The notes beneath the pieces were generated by a model. It worked only from the letters and a program-made list of their open reading frames with translations. It was not told where the DNA came from and did no database searches. 64,000 bases of DNA from Promicromonospora sukumoe (GTDB lineage Bacteria > Actinomycetota > Actinomycetes > Actinomycetales > Cellulomonadaceae): NCBI RefSeq assembly GCF_014137995.1, contig NZ_JACGWV010000001.1, forward strand, positions 310,001-374,000. The letters are read 5' to 3'. Each line of letters opens with the position of its first letter. The stretch's first letter is position 1. Positions 8,746 to 17,566 of this stretch are shown here, one piece after another. Made by a program: the position numbers and the translations under genes.

Positions 8746-9876
8746 ATGGCGGGCATGGCAGTCCGGTTTGCGACTTCTGGTTCGGCTCGGCGTCAGGTGG
8801 CTACAAAGCGATCGCTGTTTCCCAGTCCACGACGTGGCCGCAAGCGGCGGCGCCGCGGGTGGGTGAGGGAGTTCGGCCGGCGTGACATGGTCGTCGCGGT
8901 GGTGTCCGGCCTGACTGTTGGTCTGGTCCTGATGGTCGGACAGTGGTGGATCGACGATGCTCGGTCTGACCGCGCCGAGAGCCTCGCCAACGTCCAGTAC
9001 ATCCGTGAGACGGTCCGCGACACCCCGGGAGGCCCGAAGAACTTCCGTGGGATGAACCTTCGTGGCGCTGACCTCAGTGGCGTCGACATGGGCTGTGAGG
9101 TGCAGATCAACCGGAGGGTCACCGATCAAATAACCCAGGACCCACACGGCTCACTGGAAGGTGCCGACCCACAGACCTGCGCTGACTTCACGGGCGCAGA
9201 CCTGTCGGGAGCCGTACTCGACCATGCCGATATTTCGGGAGCCGTCCTCCATGACATCGACGGCGACGGGCTAAGTGCGTACAAGCTGCAGGCTGTCGGG
9301 GCTTCGATCGTTGGAGATCTGAATGGGGCTAATTTCGTCGCCTCCAACTTCGCTGGCGCGCTTGTTGAGTCCAAAGGCTGGGGCGTAGGGGGGATGCTAT
9401 TCGAACGGACGGTCCTGGACGGCGCAGTCGTCTGGGTCGGCGGGGCCGACCCGCAGTTCCTCGCAGTCACGCTCACCGGGGCTGCGGTAGTGACTGAGCG
9501 TGGCGATCAGTTCCCCAGCCAGGGAGCACATGCCTACTGCCAGCTTGAGTACCCTGAGGACCCGTGGGAGCCCCGGGAAATGACCGGCGGGTACCAATAT
9601 GGGCACGGCGAATCGTTTCCCCGATTTACCGCATGCGGATACCTGTCCGAAGATTTTGAGTGCTCACCCGCCTCCATGAGCCTCCTTCCACGCGAAACGC
9701 TCCTTGACCTCGGCGCGCCGTACTGGCATCCCCTGGAGTCCTGCGGCACTCCGACTGAACCGCTACGGCACGTATCCATGAAGACGCTGAGCGAGATGTA
9801 CGAGCACGCCGTAAAGCCACGCACCGGTCAGGTCGTTCTCGAAAGCGATCTCGAGCCGCACCCAGGCAGATCCTAG
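8746..9876 (+). CDS. Membrane-anchored pentapeptide-repeat protein
   Basis: 376 aa. A very basic N-terminus (RRGRKRRRRGW) precedes one transmembrane helix (MVVAVVSGLTVGLVLMVG, about residues 48-65). After it come pentapeptide repeats of the A(D/N)LSG/X type: NLRGADLSGVDM, FTGADLSGAVLDHADISGAVL, NGANFVASNFAGALVES. The C-terminal third is Cys- and Pro-containing and without repeats. Pentapeptide repeats form a right-handed quadrilateral beta-helix. Membrane-tethered ones occur in actinobacterial defence and signalling regions, but no role is established. The ATG at 8755 is an alternative start. Confidence 0.8.
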   Translation: MAGMAVRFATSGSARRQVATKRSLFPSPRRGRKRRRRGWVREFGRRDMVVAVVSGLTVGLVLMVGQWWIDDARSDRAESLANVQYIRETVRDTPGGPKNFRGMNLRGADLSGVDMGCEVQINRRVTDQITQDPHGSLEGADPQTCADFTGADLSGAVLDHADISGAVLHDIDGDGLSAYKLQAVGASIVGDLNGANFVASNFAGALVESKGWGVGGMLFERTVLDGAVVWVGGADPQFLAVTLTGAAVVTERGDQFPSQGAHAYCQLEYPEDPWEPREMTGGYQYGHGESFPRFTACGYLSEDFECSPASMSLLPRETLLDLGAPYWHPLESCGTPTEPLRHVSMKTLSEMYEHAVKPRTGQVVLESDLEPHPGRS

Positions 9877-9960
9877 GGGTACCGGCACCATCGGGAGCCT
9901 TGTGTTGCTTGGCAGCTTCGTGGCTTGACTTCGATCGGGTGGCGAGCCCGGCCGGTTCCA

Positions 9961-10995
9961 TCACACGTGGCTACGCTTGCCGTCAACGAACGTCTCGGAG
10001 GTGAAGTCTTCAAGCCAAACACCGTCGAAGTGGAACTGGCCAGCCCCATCGCTCGGTTGCCAGGCGAGTTCGAACGTGAAACGACATGAAAACATGGCCT
10101 CGCCTTGCGCATCTTCTAGGCCGCTGCCGTCGTCACGGTCCCTTACAACCGAGGCCGTCGCGACGCCCTCTAACGTCCCCTCGAATACGAACTCAATCTC
10201 CGCTGGCGGAGCGGACGAGTAGCGCATTGCGTCGATAGAGAGTAGCGGCCAGTCAATAGACACCGAGCCCACCTCAGGCGCGCCGACACCGTCATCGTGG
10301 ACTCGGAAGGTGTTGGCGATGGCGTTCTCCGCCTGTCGGAACAGGGCACTGATAGGGCCGGAGAGGTCCGCGTCGAGGTCGCCGCCGGCAACGGTCTCGA
10401 GCACCTCGAGCGCGGCGCGCCCTCGTTCGTTGAGCATGACTAGGAACGTGTGGTCGTCGGGCTCGGCCTCTACTGTCACCTCGCGATGAACCCAGTAGTC
10501 GGCCTTTCCATCCCCGAGCTCGGCCAAGCGTTGGACGATTGCGGGTGCGCCCTCCTCGAACGTCGCCTGGGTGTCGCTGTCCGTCAGGTCCACCTCGGCC
10601 GCAACCAGGAGCGCCTCACCTAGCTTCGACGCCCGACCGAACGCATGAACGCTCCTTGTGACATCCGGTGCGAGGCGCTGCGCCTGCTTCAAGTGAGAGA
10701 GAACGACGCCTTTCTGCGTTAGGTCCTCATCGGTCTTGAGCTTGTTACAGTCACCACAGATGGGTGCAAGGTTGTAAACCGCGTGAACGTCGAAATCATC
10801 GGGCACACCGAAGGCCTTCTGAAGGCGCTGGCGTTGTGTGTTTGTCGAACTTTTCGGGAGAATGTGGTCGATTTCTAGTTCTAGATATCCCTTAAATTCT
10901 CGGCACCAGTAGCAACGCCTATCCCACGCTATTCGCAACATGTGCCTCAGGACGCGGTTGTCGCCGTTGTTCCGGTACCTCACTGCGTTGGTCAT
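9961..10995 (-). CDS. HNH endonuclease with C-terminal beta-rich domain
   Basis: 344 aa. The N-terminus contains a full HNH nuclease: zinc pair CYWC (residue 28), then LELEIDHILPKSS with the catalytic His, and YNLAPICGDCNKLKTD with the Asn and the second Cys pair. Residues 120-344 form a separate part, with acidic and Ala-rich helices first and then an Ig-like beta region (SVSIDWPLLSIDAMRY, FSCRFTFELAWQ). HNH proteins with a C-terminal sensor are common in defence islands as restriction-like nucleases; the trigger here is unknown. It has a small candidate ORF 16 bp upstream on the same strand. Confidence 0.8.
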   Translation of the reverse strand: MTNAVRYRNNGDNRVLRHMLRIAWDRRCYWCREFKGYLELEIDHILPKSSTNTQRQRLQKAFGVPDDFDVHAVYNLAPICGDCNKLKTDEDLTQKGVVLSHLKQAQRLAPDVTRSVHAFGRASKLGEALLVAAEVDLTDSDTQATFEEGAPAIVQRLAELGDGKADYWVHREVTVEAEPDDHTFLVMLNERGRAALEVLETVAGGDLDADLSGPISALFRQAENAIANTFRVHDDGVGAPEVGSVSIDWPLLSIDAMRYSSAPPAEIEFVFEGTLEGVATASVVRDRDDGSGLEDAQGEAMFSCRFTFELAWQPSDGAGQFHFDGVWLEDFTSETFVDGKRSHV

Positions 10996-11011
10996 TTGAC
11001 TCTAATCCGGA

Positions 11012-11200
11012 TCAATAGGTGTCGTAGCGCGCGCTAAGATAACGGTACGCGGGGCGCCTGATGAGACCCGCATGCCGCAGTGCCCCTGCCACGAGGTCCC
11101 GGCACGGATGTTTCATCGGCCTGGTGAGCGCCGTCAGGCGGCGGCGTTGCTGTCGTTGTGGCTTGCCTCGTGCAGGCGGGTGCTGCAACGAGGTAGGCAT
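11012..11200 (-). CDS. Small basic hypothetical protein
   Basis: 62 aa, ending 16 bp before the HNH gene start, which would allow co-transcription. It is strongly basic, with an ending (GLIRRPAYRYLSARYDTY) that looks more protein-like than its N-terminal half. No family is recognised and there is no clear ribosome-binding site; it may be spurious. The rest of 11201-11474 holds nothing I can support beyond a start-less frame in line with the next gene. Confidence 0.25.
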   Translation of the reverse strand: MPTSLQHPPARGKPQRQQRRRLTALTRPMKHPCRDLVAGALRHAGLIRRPAYRYLSARYDTY

Positions 11201-11474
11201 CGGTGGGCTAGGACTGCCGGGATCGTGCCCTCTCTAGCCCCAGGTAATGGGTTCCCACCGGCCTCTCGGTTAGTGGGGTCGGGTGAGCGCCTTGGGCCTA
11301 GGCAGTGAGCTCGCCGTCAGTGCGACGATGGTGTACCAGGAACATATGGTCCTCGCAGTCAACTCGGCGGTGGGCTGCGGCGTGGGATCGGTGAGGTGGG
11401 GTGCCTATACCGCCCGGGAGTGGTGCTGATGGCGAACACGATGACTCGGATACCCTCCACGGTGCGGGTCCGCT

Positions 11475-11648
11475 TCAGATCCCGCTCTCGTATTCGTGGT
11501 CTTTCTCTTCACCGACAACGAAGTGATCGTCTACCAGTTCGCCGCAGATGGTGCAGGGGACGTCATCGGTGTCGAAGTGACCATGGGGATCCAGTTCGTC
11601 GGCGTCTGCTTCTTCGCCGCAGACGGCGCACATCTCACTCGTCATCAT
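11475..11648 (-). CDS. Small double-CxxC (zinc-ribbon-like) acidic protein
   Basis: 57 aa starting MMTSEMCAVCGEEADADEL; too short for usual gene-length cut-offs. Two CxxC pairs (CAVC at residue 7, CTIC at residue 32), each followed by GE, fit a single zinc-ribbon or rubredoxin-like knuckle. The protein is markedly acidic. An AGGGGA ribosome-binding sequence lies just upstream of the ATG. After its stop the same frame stays open for about 55 codons (ending VDCEDHMFLVHHRR…), hinting that the stop may have arisen in a once longer protein. Possible roles are a nucleic-acid or protein adaptor; this is unproven. Confidence 0.6.
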   Translation of the reverse strand: MMTSEMCAVCGEEADADELDPHGHFDTDDVPCTICGELVDDHFVVGEEKDHEYESGI

Positions 11649-12090
11649 GTCCCCTTGCCGTAGGTGCGGTGTTCCGGACGGTCATGCCGCGAGCAGCGCT
11701 GCTGGCTGGGCGGGGTCAAGGAACAACATGTCGCTATCGTCCTGCATCCAGCAGGCGGCTTGCCAGCAGAACGCCGGGTGAACCAATATGGACCGAGCCC
11801 GCAGGCGGCTGGCGGGAACGACGGTCGTCGCAGCGTTTCGGTCGTGCTCTACCGGGCCGCATCCCTCTTGCCGCGCGCGGGCTGGGCAGATCAGGGCGGG
11901 TTCGCACGGGGATCGCATGACGTCTCGCCGTCGTCCGGTCGGGCTTGGGTGGATGCTGTGTGGCCGAGCAGTGCGCCGTGGCGCCCAGGGGGCCACACGG
12001 AACGCGCGAGCCGGATGGAACCCGAAAGACACACGGCTCCCTAGGCATGCGCATTGAGGCGATCAATGGTCCCGGTCGTAGGCTCGACCT
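11649..12090. other. Intergenic region, no convincing gene
   Basis: 442 bp between divergent genes. Several overlapping frames exist on both strands but with conflicting composition and no start signals. It presumably holds the promoters of the CxxC protein gene and of the gene starting at 12091, but I cannot place them. Confidence 0.35.
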
Positions 12091-13191
12091 ATGCCTTACG
12101 CGGACCGCGGGACCGGACTGACCAACGCGGTGGAACAGATCTTGGGCAGCCGCCGGGACGCACTCCTTGAGGTCAAGGAGGCTGTGTGGAGGTTCGACGA
12201 CTTGACCAGGGGCGTCAGTACCGTCGAATTCCTTCCGATGCCGATGAAGCTCAACCGGGTCGCGAAATGGCGCGAATCGGCTCTCCAGAGAGGCGAGGAT
12301 TGGGCGTTCGTCGAGATGGACGGTGGCACACGTGTCCTCGCGATCGACGAGCCATCACCCCGCGGACTCGCTGAGCCGATCGCGGCAGTCATGTTCCCGG
12401 CAGTCCATTCGCGACTGGTCTCGTGGTGGCTCTTCCATGCCTGGCGATCAGTCGACCTGCTCACGGACACGCTCTTGAGCGTGGAGGGCTGGCGCTTGTA
12501 CTCGGCCGCTGTCTCGTCTCGATCTCTCATCGAGCACACCGGATGCCTGCTGTACGAGGCTAAGAAGTTCGCAGCCGCCTGGGCCGCGGCCAAGACCGTA
12601 GACAGTGACGCCAAAGCCCGGGCTCAGACCGTCTACCGTGAGCTGGCACCGGTGTTGAACCAGGCCGGGTTCGGGTCGAGGATGAAGTCCGCGAACGAGG
12701 CTTTCAAGGCCACGAATGTGCAGACGTACGTCGACAAGCTGGCAAAGGACACGGGCAATCACCGCTTCCTGGACTGGTACGACTGGCTGAGCGATGCCGC
12801 GCACCCGGCCCTGGGTGCCCGCCTCGCGTTCGCGAGCGACGCGCTGGTCCACGAACATGGCGCGGTCCTCCAGCGATATCACGCGCGGTCACCCATGCAC
12901 CTTCGTGGAAACGGAGTGGTTCAGGACTTTGAGCATCCGATCTTCCAGAAGCCGGTCGACGCACTGATCGCATGCGGAACGATCATCGAGAACCTGCTGG
13001 AAAGCAGCCTGGAGATCGTGGACGACTTCGGACTGACCACCCAGGCGGCTACGTACACGCGACGCTCCTACTGGAGGAACTTCGTGTCAGTTGAGACGAG
13101 TGCCGCGTGTCCCTGCGGCCGGGAACCCGGGGAACGCTGCGAACATCGGTGGGGCAAACCTGCGCCGGAGATCAGGGTGCTTGCCGGGTAG
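12091..13191 (+). CDS. Unknown protein with C-terminal SEC-C-like zinc motif
   Basis: 366 aa, largely alpha-helical (for example WWLFHAWRSVDLLTDTLLS and SRSLIEHTGCLLYEAKKF). The C-terminus reads CPCGREPGERCEHRWGKPAP, close to a SEC-C type zinc-binding tail (CxC…C/H). A helical core with a SEC-C tail is common among actinobacterial proteins of unknown function. The His in EHTGCLL and SDAAHPALGARLAF may be conserved functional positions, but I cannot assign chemistry. It lies 125 bp upstream of a nuclease-like gene on the same strand, so the two may form one defence unit; this is inference. Confidence 0.65.
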   Translation: MPYADRGTGLTNAVEQILGSRRDALLEVKEAVWRFDDLTRGVSTVEFLPMPMKLNRVAKWRESALQRGEDWAFVEMDGGTRVLAIDEPSPRGLAEPIAAVMFPAVHSRLVSWWLFHAWRSVDLLTDTLLSVEGWRLYSAAVSSRSLIEHTGCLLYEAKKFAAAWAAAKTVDSDAKARAQTVYRELAPVLNQAGFGSRMKSANEAFKATNVQTYVDKLAKDTGNHRFLDWYDWLSDAAHPALGARLAFASDALVHEHGAVLQRYHARSPMHLRGNGVVQDFEHPIFQKPVDALIACGTIIENLLESSLEIVDDFGLTTQAATYTRRSYWRNFVSVETSAACPCGREPGERCEHRWGKPAPEIRVLAG

Positions 13192-13316
13192 CCGCCATGT
13201 GATTGGCGCCACGGGACGGCCGCTGGGGACGCACACGGCGTGGAGGCCGACGGGACGTGCGGCTCTGCGGGCGCGACCTGCGTGGAGTGTCGGTGTCCAG
13301 TGGCAGCATCCTGGTC

Positions 13317-14210
13317 ATGACTGCACCCGATGGATATAGGTACGCAACCCTTACCAGGGCGGTGAAGGACAAGAGCAGCCCGCTGCGCCGTCACCTCGAC
13401 GCTCGTTATCCGAACACCAGGCCGGTGCAGACCGACTATCGAGCCGGCGCAGGGGACATCCTCGTCGATGGCGGTACCGCGGCTTCGGGCACAGTCGGGG
13501 CCGCGTTCGACTTTGCGATCCGGTTCGCCCTGAACCCGGGCTACGACCCCAAGCCCGCGACCCGCATGTTCGCGGGTGACGCGGTTGCTTATGCTGCCGT
13601 CCTGGGCGTGGTCGAGCTGGCGGCCACGGCGCCCCCGTCGTCCGACGACTTCCTGCGCGCAGCCTGGGCCGTCGCGTTATGCACGGAGGTCTTCCGGACC
13701 GGGCGGCTCATGCCTGGGTCCCCACTGGTCGGGCTCGTCGAACAGGAGCGGTTCACCACCGAGGGCCTTGTCGGTCTGGCGACGGAGGACGCCCTGGCTG
13801 AGCTCCGCACGCTGCGTGAGGTTGCATACGTGCACCTGCACCCCAGGATCGAGGACGCCAAGACCATGGCGATCGGACCGAGTTTCAAGGCGTCCGCGCT
13901 CTGCTCGGCCGACGCAGACCTCATCTACGACGGGACGCTCCTGGAACTCAAGAGCCATCTCGGTACGAAGAACGCCCGGACCGGGACCCGAGCCGACACC
14001 CTTGATCTCGCAGACCTGTACCAGCTGATCGCCTACGCCATGTTCGACAGGGACGACGCGTACGGCATCCACACCGTTGGCGTGTACTCGGCGCGGTACG
14101 GCCACTTCGTCTCGTGGCCCCTTCGGGACACCCTCGACACGATGGCCGGAACCACTATCGACCTGCAGGCCGAGAGAGGGACCGTCTGGCGGCTACTCGG
14201 AGGATCGTGA
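13317..14210 (+). CDS. Putative PD-(D/E)XK-like protein
   Basis: 297 aa from ATG 13317; an open extension upstream to 13203 is not protein-like. The C-terminal third carries the pattern SADADLIYDGTLLELKSH (Asp, then ELK) followed by a helix with LADLYQLIAYAMF and a strand GIHTVGVYSARYG, the standard order of a PD-(D/E)XK nuclease core (D…ExK, Q in the next helix). The N-terminal two thirds are helical and unrecognised. A restriction or repair-type nuclease acting with the upstream SEC-C protein is plausible. Structure prediction would be needed to be sure of the fold. Confidence 0.6.
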   Translation: MTAPDGYRYATLTRAVKDKSSPLRRHLDARYPNTRPVQTDYRAGAGDILVDGGTAASGTVGAAFDFAIRFALNPGYDPKPATRMFAGDAVAYAAVLGVVELAATAPPSSDDFLRAAWAVALCTEVFRTGRLMPGSPLVGLVEQERFTTEGLVGLATEDALAELRTLREVAYVHLHPRIEDAKTMAIGPSFKASALCSADADLIYDGTLLELKSHLGTKNARTGTRADTLDLADLYQLIAYAMFDRDDAYGIHTVGVYSARYGHFVSWPLRDTLDTMAGTTIDLQAERGTVWRLLGGS

Positions 14211-14438
14211 GGATTCTGGCGCGACCCGCTCCGAGCCTGCGCGCTCCACCGTGGGTTACGGGCCCAGCGCTGTGCGTCGCAACCAGCGACGATCCACCGT
14301 GGGTCGGGTATTCGAGCAGCTCGACCGCTCAACGCCAGCTACCGACCTGAGGACCGCGCGATGTCACGTTGGTGATGTCTGGCCATGTAAAGTTTCTGAT
14401 ACATCGAACGTCGGGCAACGAGGTAGGGGCAAGCGAGC

Positions 14439-16388
14439 ATGGCGGAACCGGCAGTGGCATCCAAGAGCGCGACGACCGCACGCATCGTCTGGGACACGGC
14501 AGACAAGTTCCTGCGCAACGTCGTCGATGAGGAGGACTACGGCGACTTCATCTTGCCGTTCACTGTGCTGCGTCGCCTGGAGTGCATGCTTGTGGACTCG
14601 AAGCATGAGGTGACGAAGTTCGTCTCCGCGCTCGGCGACCTGCCGCCTCACCTTATCGACATCGCGGTCAAGGACAAGTTCAAGCTCAGCTTCTACAACG
14701 TCTCGCCCCTCGACCTTGCCACGATCGCGTCCGTCGACGACAACGTCGAGAGTTCATTGAAGAGTTACATCGACGGCTTCTCAAACAACATTGCCGACAT
14801 CTGGGTTTCCTTCGACTTTGCCAGACGAGCGAGGATCCTCTCCGAGGCCAACCGTCTGTATGCCGTCGTGAAGCATTTCTCGACGCTGGACCTCGGCCCG
14901 CGCAGCCTCGAGAACACCACCATGGGTGACGTGTTCGAAGACATTATGTACCGGGCCTTCAATAAAAAGGGTAAAGCGGCGGGCAATTTCTACACCCCGC
15001 GTGATGCGATCAAGCTCATGGTCGACATCCTGATCAATGACGACGACGACACCCTCGCCGGCGAGAGTGCGGCACGCTCGATCTACGATCCGACCGCGGG
15101 GTCCGGCGGCATGCTGCTCATCGCTCAGGGCGCTCTGAAGCGGATGAACCAGACGATCGATGTAACGCTGTATGGCCAGGAACTCATGCCCTCCGCTTTC
15201 GCGCTCGGGAAGGCCGATCTTCTCATTCAGGGTGGTCGCCCAGACGCCATTAAGCAGGGCAACACGCTCGTGGAGGACATCTACGACGACCAGACGTTCG
15301 ATTATGTGCTCTCAAACCCGCCCTTCGGGGGCGATTGGTCGGCCGACGAGAAGTGTGTCCGCGAGCAGGCCAAGGTGCACGGATCACGTTTCAGTCATGG
15401 CCTACCGAGCATTAACGACGGACAGATGCTCTTCCTCGCACATTGTGCCTCGAAGTTGAGTCCCGCGCACAAGAATGGTCAAGGCGGGCGGGCCGCAGTC
15501 GTGTCCAACGCCTCGCCGCTGTTCAGCGGCGACAAGGGGCCGACCGCGATCCGCCAGTGGCTGCTCGAAGAGGACTTAATCGACGCGATCATCGCTCTGC
15601 CGACTGACATGTTCTATGGCACAGGCATCTCGACATTTGTCTGGATTCTTGATACGAACAAGCGCCCCGAACGTCGCGGCAAGATTCAACTGATCGACGG
15701 CACCGGGCAGTGGGAAGTGCTGCGCAAGCCGATGGGTGAAAAACGTCGCAAGATGGGCAGAGAGAATCGGAACACCGTGGTTGAGGCATACAACGCGTTC
15801 GAACACGCCGACCCTGCAATCTCACGTGTCATGGCGCCCGAGGATTTTATGTTCCGGGACGTACCTGTCTACAAGCAGGCGCGTTTTGCGACCCGCTTCA
15901 GTGAGGAGGCTGTCGAGGAGCTGCGTGGGCGCCGGGACTTTACGGACCGGCATGTTGCCGTCCTCGCGTCACTCGACGGCACGCCGTGGAACGAACTGCC
16001 AAAGTCCTTCCTCCAGGCCGCGGTGGCCGCCGGTCTGAAGGCCCCACTTGGTCTCATCGATGCGGTCATGAAAGTAATGGCGAGAGCAGACGACTCCGCG
16101 CCGCTGGCTGTGGATCGTAAGGGCAAGCCCGTTGTCGCCGACGGATGGAAGCTCACAGAACGGGTTCCGCTGACTGAGGACGTGGACGGCCACATGGAGC
16201 GCCAAGTGCTCCCGTACCTGGCGGATGCTCAATGGGACTCGAGCAAGGCAAGGCTTGGGAACGAGATCCCGTTCACTCGGATTTTCTTCGTGCCCAGGAA
16301 GCCGCGCCCACTGGCCGACATTGACGCCGATGTACAGATGATCATGGGCGAGCTAGGCGAGATGTTCAAGGAGGTAAGCGACGAATGA
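14439..16388 (+). CDS. hsdM: Type I restriction-modification methyltransferase subunit HsdM
   Basis: 649 aa. This is the N6-adenine methyltransferase of a type I R-M complex. SAM-binding motif I reads DPTAGSGGML (about residue 211) and catalytic motif IV reads NPPFGG (about residue 293). The N-terminal helical HsdM domain (FLRNVVDEEDYGDFILPFTVLRRLE) is typical. The C-terminal 150 residues are longer than in short HsdM proteins and would hold the S-subunit contact. It is first in a tight hsdM-hsdS-hsdR-xre operon with 4-bp overlaps. A TAAAGT box at 14388-14393 could be a -10 element. Confidence 0.97.
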   Translation: MAEPAVASKSATTARIVWDTADKFLRNVVDEEDYGDFILPFTVLRRLECMLVDSKHEVTKFVSALGDLPPHLIDIAVKDKFKLSFYNVSPLDLATIASVDDNVESSLKSYIDGFSNNIADIWVSFDFARRARILSEANRLYAVVKHFSTLDLGPRSLENTTMGDVFEDIMYRAFNKKGKAAGNFYTPRDAIKLMVDILINDDDDTLAGESAARSIYDPTAGSGGMLLIAQGALKRMNQTIDVTLYGQELMPSAFALGKADLLIQGGRPDAIKQGNTLVEDIYDDQTFDYVLSNPPFGGDWSADEKCVREQAKVHGSRFSHGLPSINDGQMLFLAHCASKLSPAHKNGQGGRAAVVSNASPLFSGDKGPTAIRQWLLEEDLIDAIIALPTDMFYGTGISTFVWILDTNKRPERRGKIQLIDGTGQWEVLRKPMGEKRRKMGRENRNTVVEAYNAFEHADPAISRVMAPEDFMFRDVPVYKQARFATRFSEEAVEELRGRRDFTDRHVAVLASLDGTPWNELPKSFLQAAVAAGLKAPLGLIDAVMKVMARADDSAPLAVDRKGKPVVADGWKLTERVPLTEDVDGHMERQVLPYLADAQWDSSKARLGNEIPFTRIFFVPRKPRPLADIDADVQMIMGELGEMFKEVSDE

Positions 16389-17566
16389 GCCTCGTGGTGC
16401 ACGAGTCATCACTGGAGAGTCCGATATTCCAGATGATGCCTCTTGGGTTTGTCGTTACTGAACGGAACGAAAAAGTCGGCGAAAGCGATTTCCCTGCCTT
16501 GTCGGTTGGGAGGGGTGGCGTGACCCCGCAACTTGAAGGAGTTGCCAAGACCCGATCTGAGGTGGACCGCAAACTCGTTCGGGCAGGCGATCTGGTCATT
16601 AACTCTCGCTCCGACCGGCGCGGTGCGTCGGGACTGGCGCGCCAAGACGGGAGCGTTTCGACCGTCTACTCCGTTATGACACCTAAGGCTGAAGTTATGG
16701 TTGCGGAGTATGGGCATCATCTCCTGCGGAGCATTGCGTTCCAGGAGGAGTTCTTTCGATGGGGCACCGGGATCGTCGATGATCTCTGGTCGACGAACTT
16801 CACGCGGATGTCTCGCATACGAATCCCGCTGCCACCTAAACCCGTTCAGCAAGCCATCGCGACTCACCTCGACGAGGCGGAGTCAATGATCGGCAAGCTT
16901 GATGAACTGGCGGAGATGCTGCGAGCACGGCGCAGTGCTACATGGTCGACGGTTCATGCCATGGAGTTTGAGCGCGTGAGGCTCCAGTGGTTCATGCGCG
17001 AGGTTGACGAGCGGGCAGGGAACCAGTATCAGGATCTTCCACTGTTGTCGGTCTCGATTCACCGAGGTGTCCAGAGGCGCGAGGAATCATCCTCTGGGCA
17101 GCAGGCGGGTGCTGACTTGTCCAAGTACAAAATTGCCCGAGCTGGGGACGTAGTACTCAACCGGATGCGCGCATTTCAGGGTGGTCTCGGACGGGCGCCC
17201 GTGGACGGTCTTGTGAGTCCGGACTATGCTGTATTGCGTCCGGAGGAAGGTCTTACTGCCGCATGGGCTGAGTACGTCATGAGATCCCCGGAATTCGTGG
17301 AGACAATGGCCCAATGGGTTAGAGGGATCGGCGCGGCGCAACAAGGTAACGTGCGGACCCCGCGTCTTAACGTGAGGGACCTGTTCGGGCTTTCAATTCC
17401 GCTCCCGTCACCCGGCGAGATGAGTCAGGCTACAGACGACCTCGACGAGGCCACAGGAAGAATCGACGCGATGCTGGCGAGGGTCGCCGATTTGAAGGCA
17501 CTGCTTGTCGAACGGTCTTCGGCATACATCGTCGATGTCGTGGCCGGACGAAAGGCTGCGGTATGA
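16385..17566 (+). CDS. hsdS: Type I restriction specificity subunit HsdS
   Basis: 393 aa, overlapping hsdM by 4 bp (ATGA). The protein has the usual two target-recognition domains, each followed by a conserved helix: first ending RIPLPPKPVQQAIATHLDEA, second ending LSIPLPSPGEMSQATDDLDE. It determines the bipartite DNA recognition sequence, which cannot be read from the sequence. The second domain has KYKIARAGDVVLNRMRAF, typical of S subunits. No internal repeats or inverted second S gene are seen, so phase variation by inversion is not suggested. Confidence 0.95.
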   Translation: MSLVVHESSLESPIFQMMPLGFVVTERNEKVGESDFPALSVGRGGVTPQLEGVAKTRSEVDRKLVRAGDLVINSRSDRRGASGLARQDGSVSTVYSVMTPKAEVMVAEYGHHLLRSIAFQEEFFRWGTGIVDDLWSTNFTRMSRIRIPLPPKPVQQAIATHLDEAESMIGKLDELAEMLRARRSATWSTVHAMEFERVRLQWFMREVDERAGNQYQDLPLLSVSIHRGVQRREESSSGQQAGADLSKYKIARAGDVVLNRMRAFQGGLGRAPVDGLVSPDYAVLRPEEGLTAAWAEYVMRSPEFVETMAQWVRGIGAAQQGNVRTPRLNVRDLFGLSIPLPSPGEMSQATDDLDEATGRIDAMLARVADLKALLVERSSAYIVDVVAGRKAAV

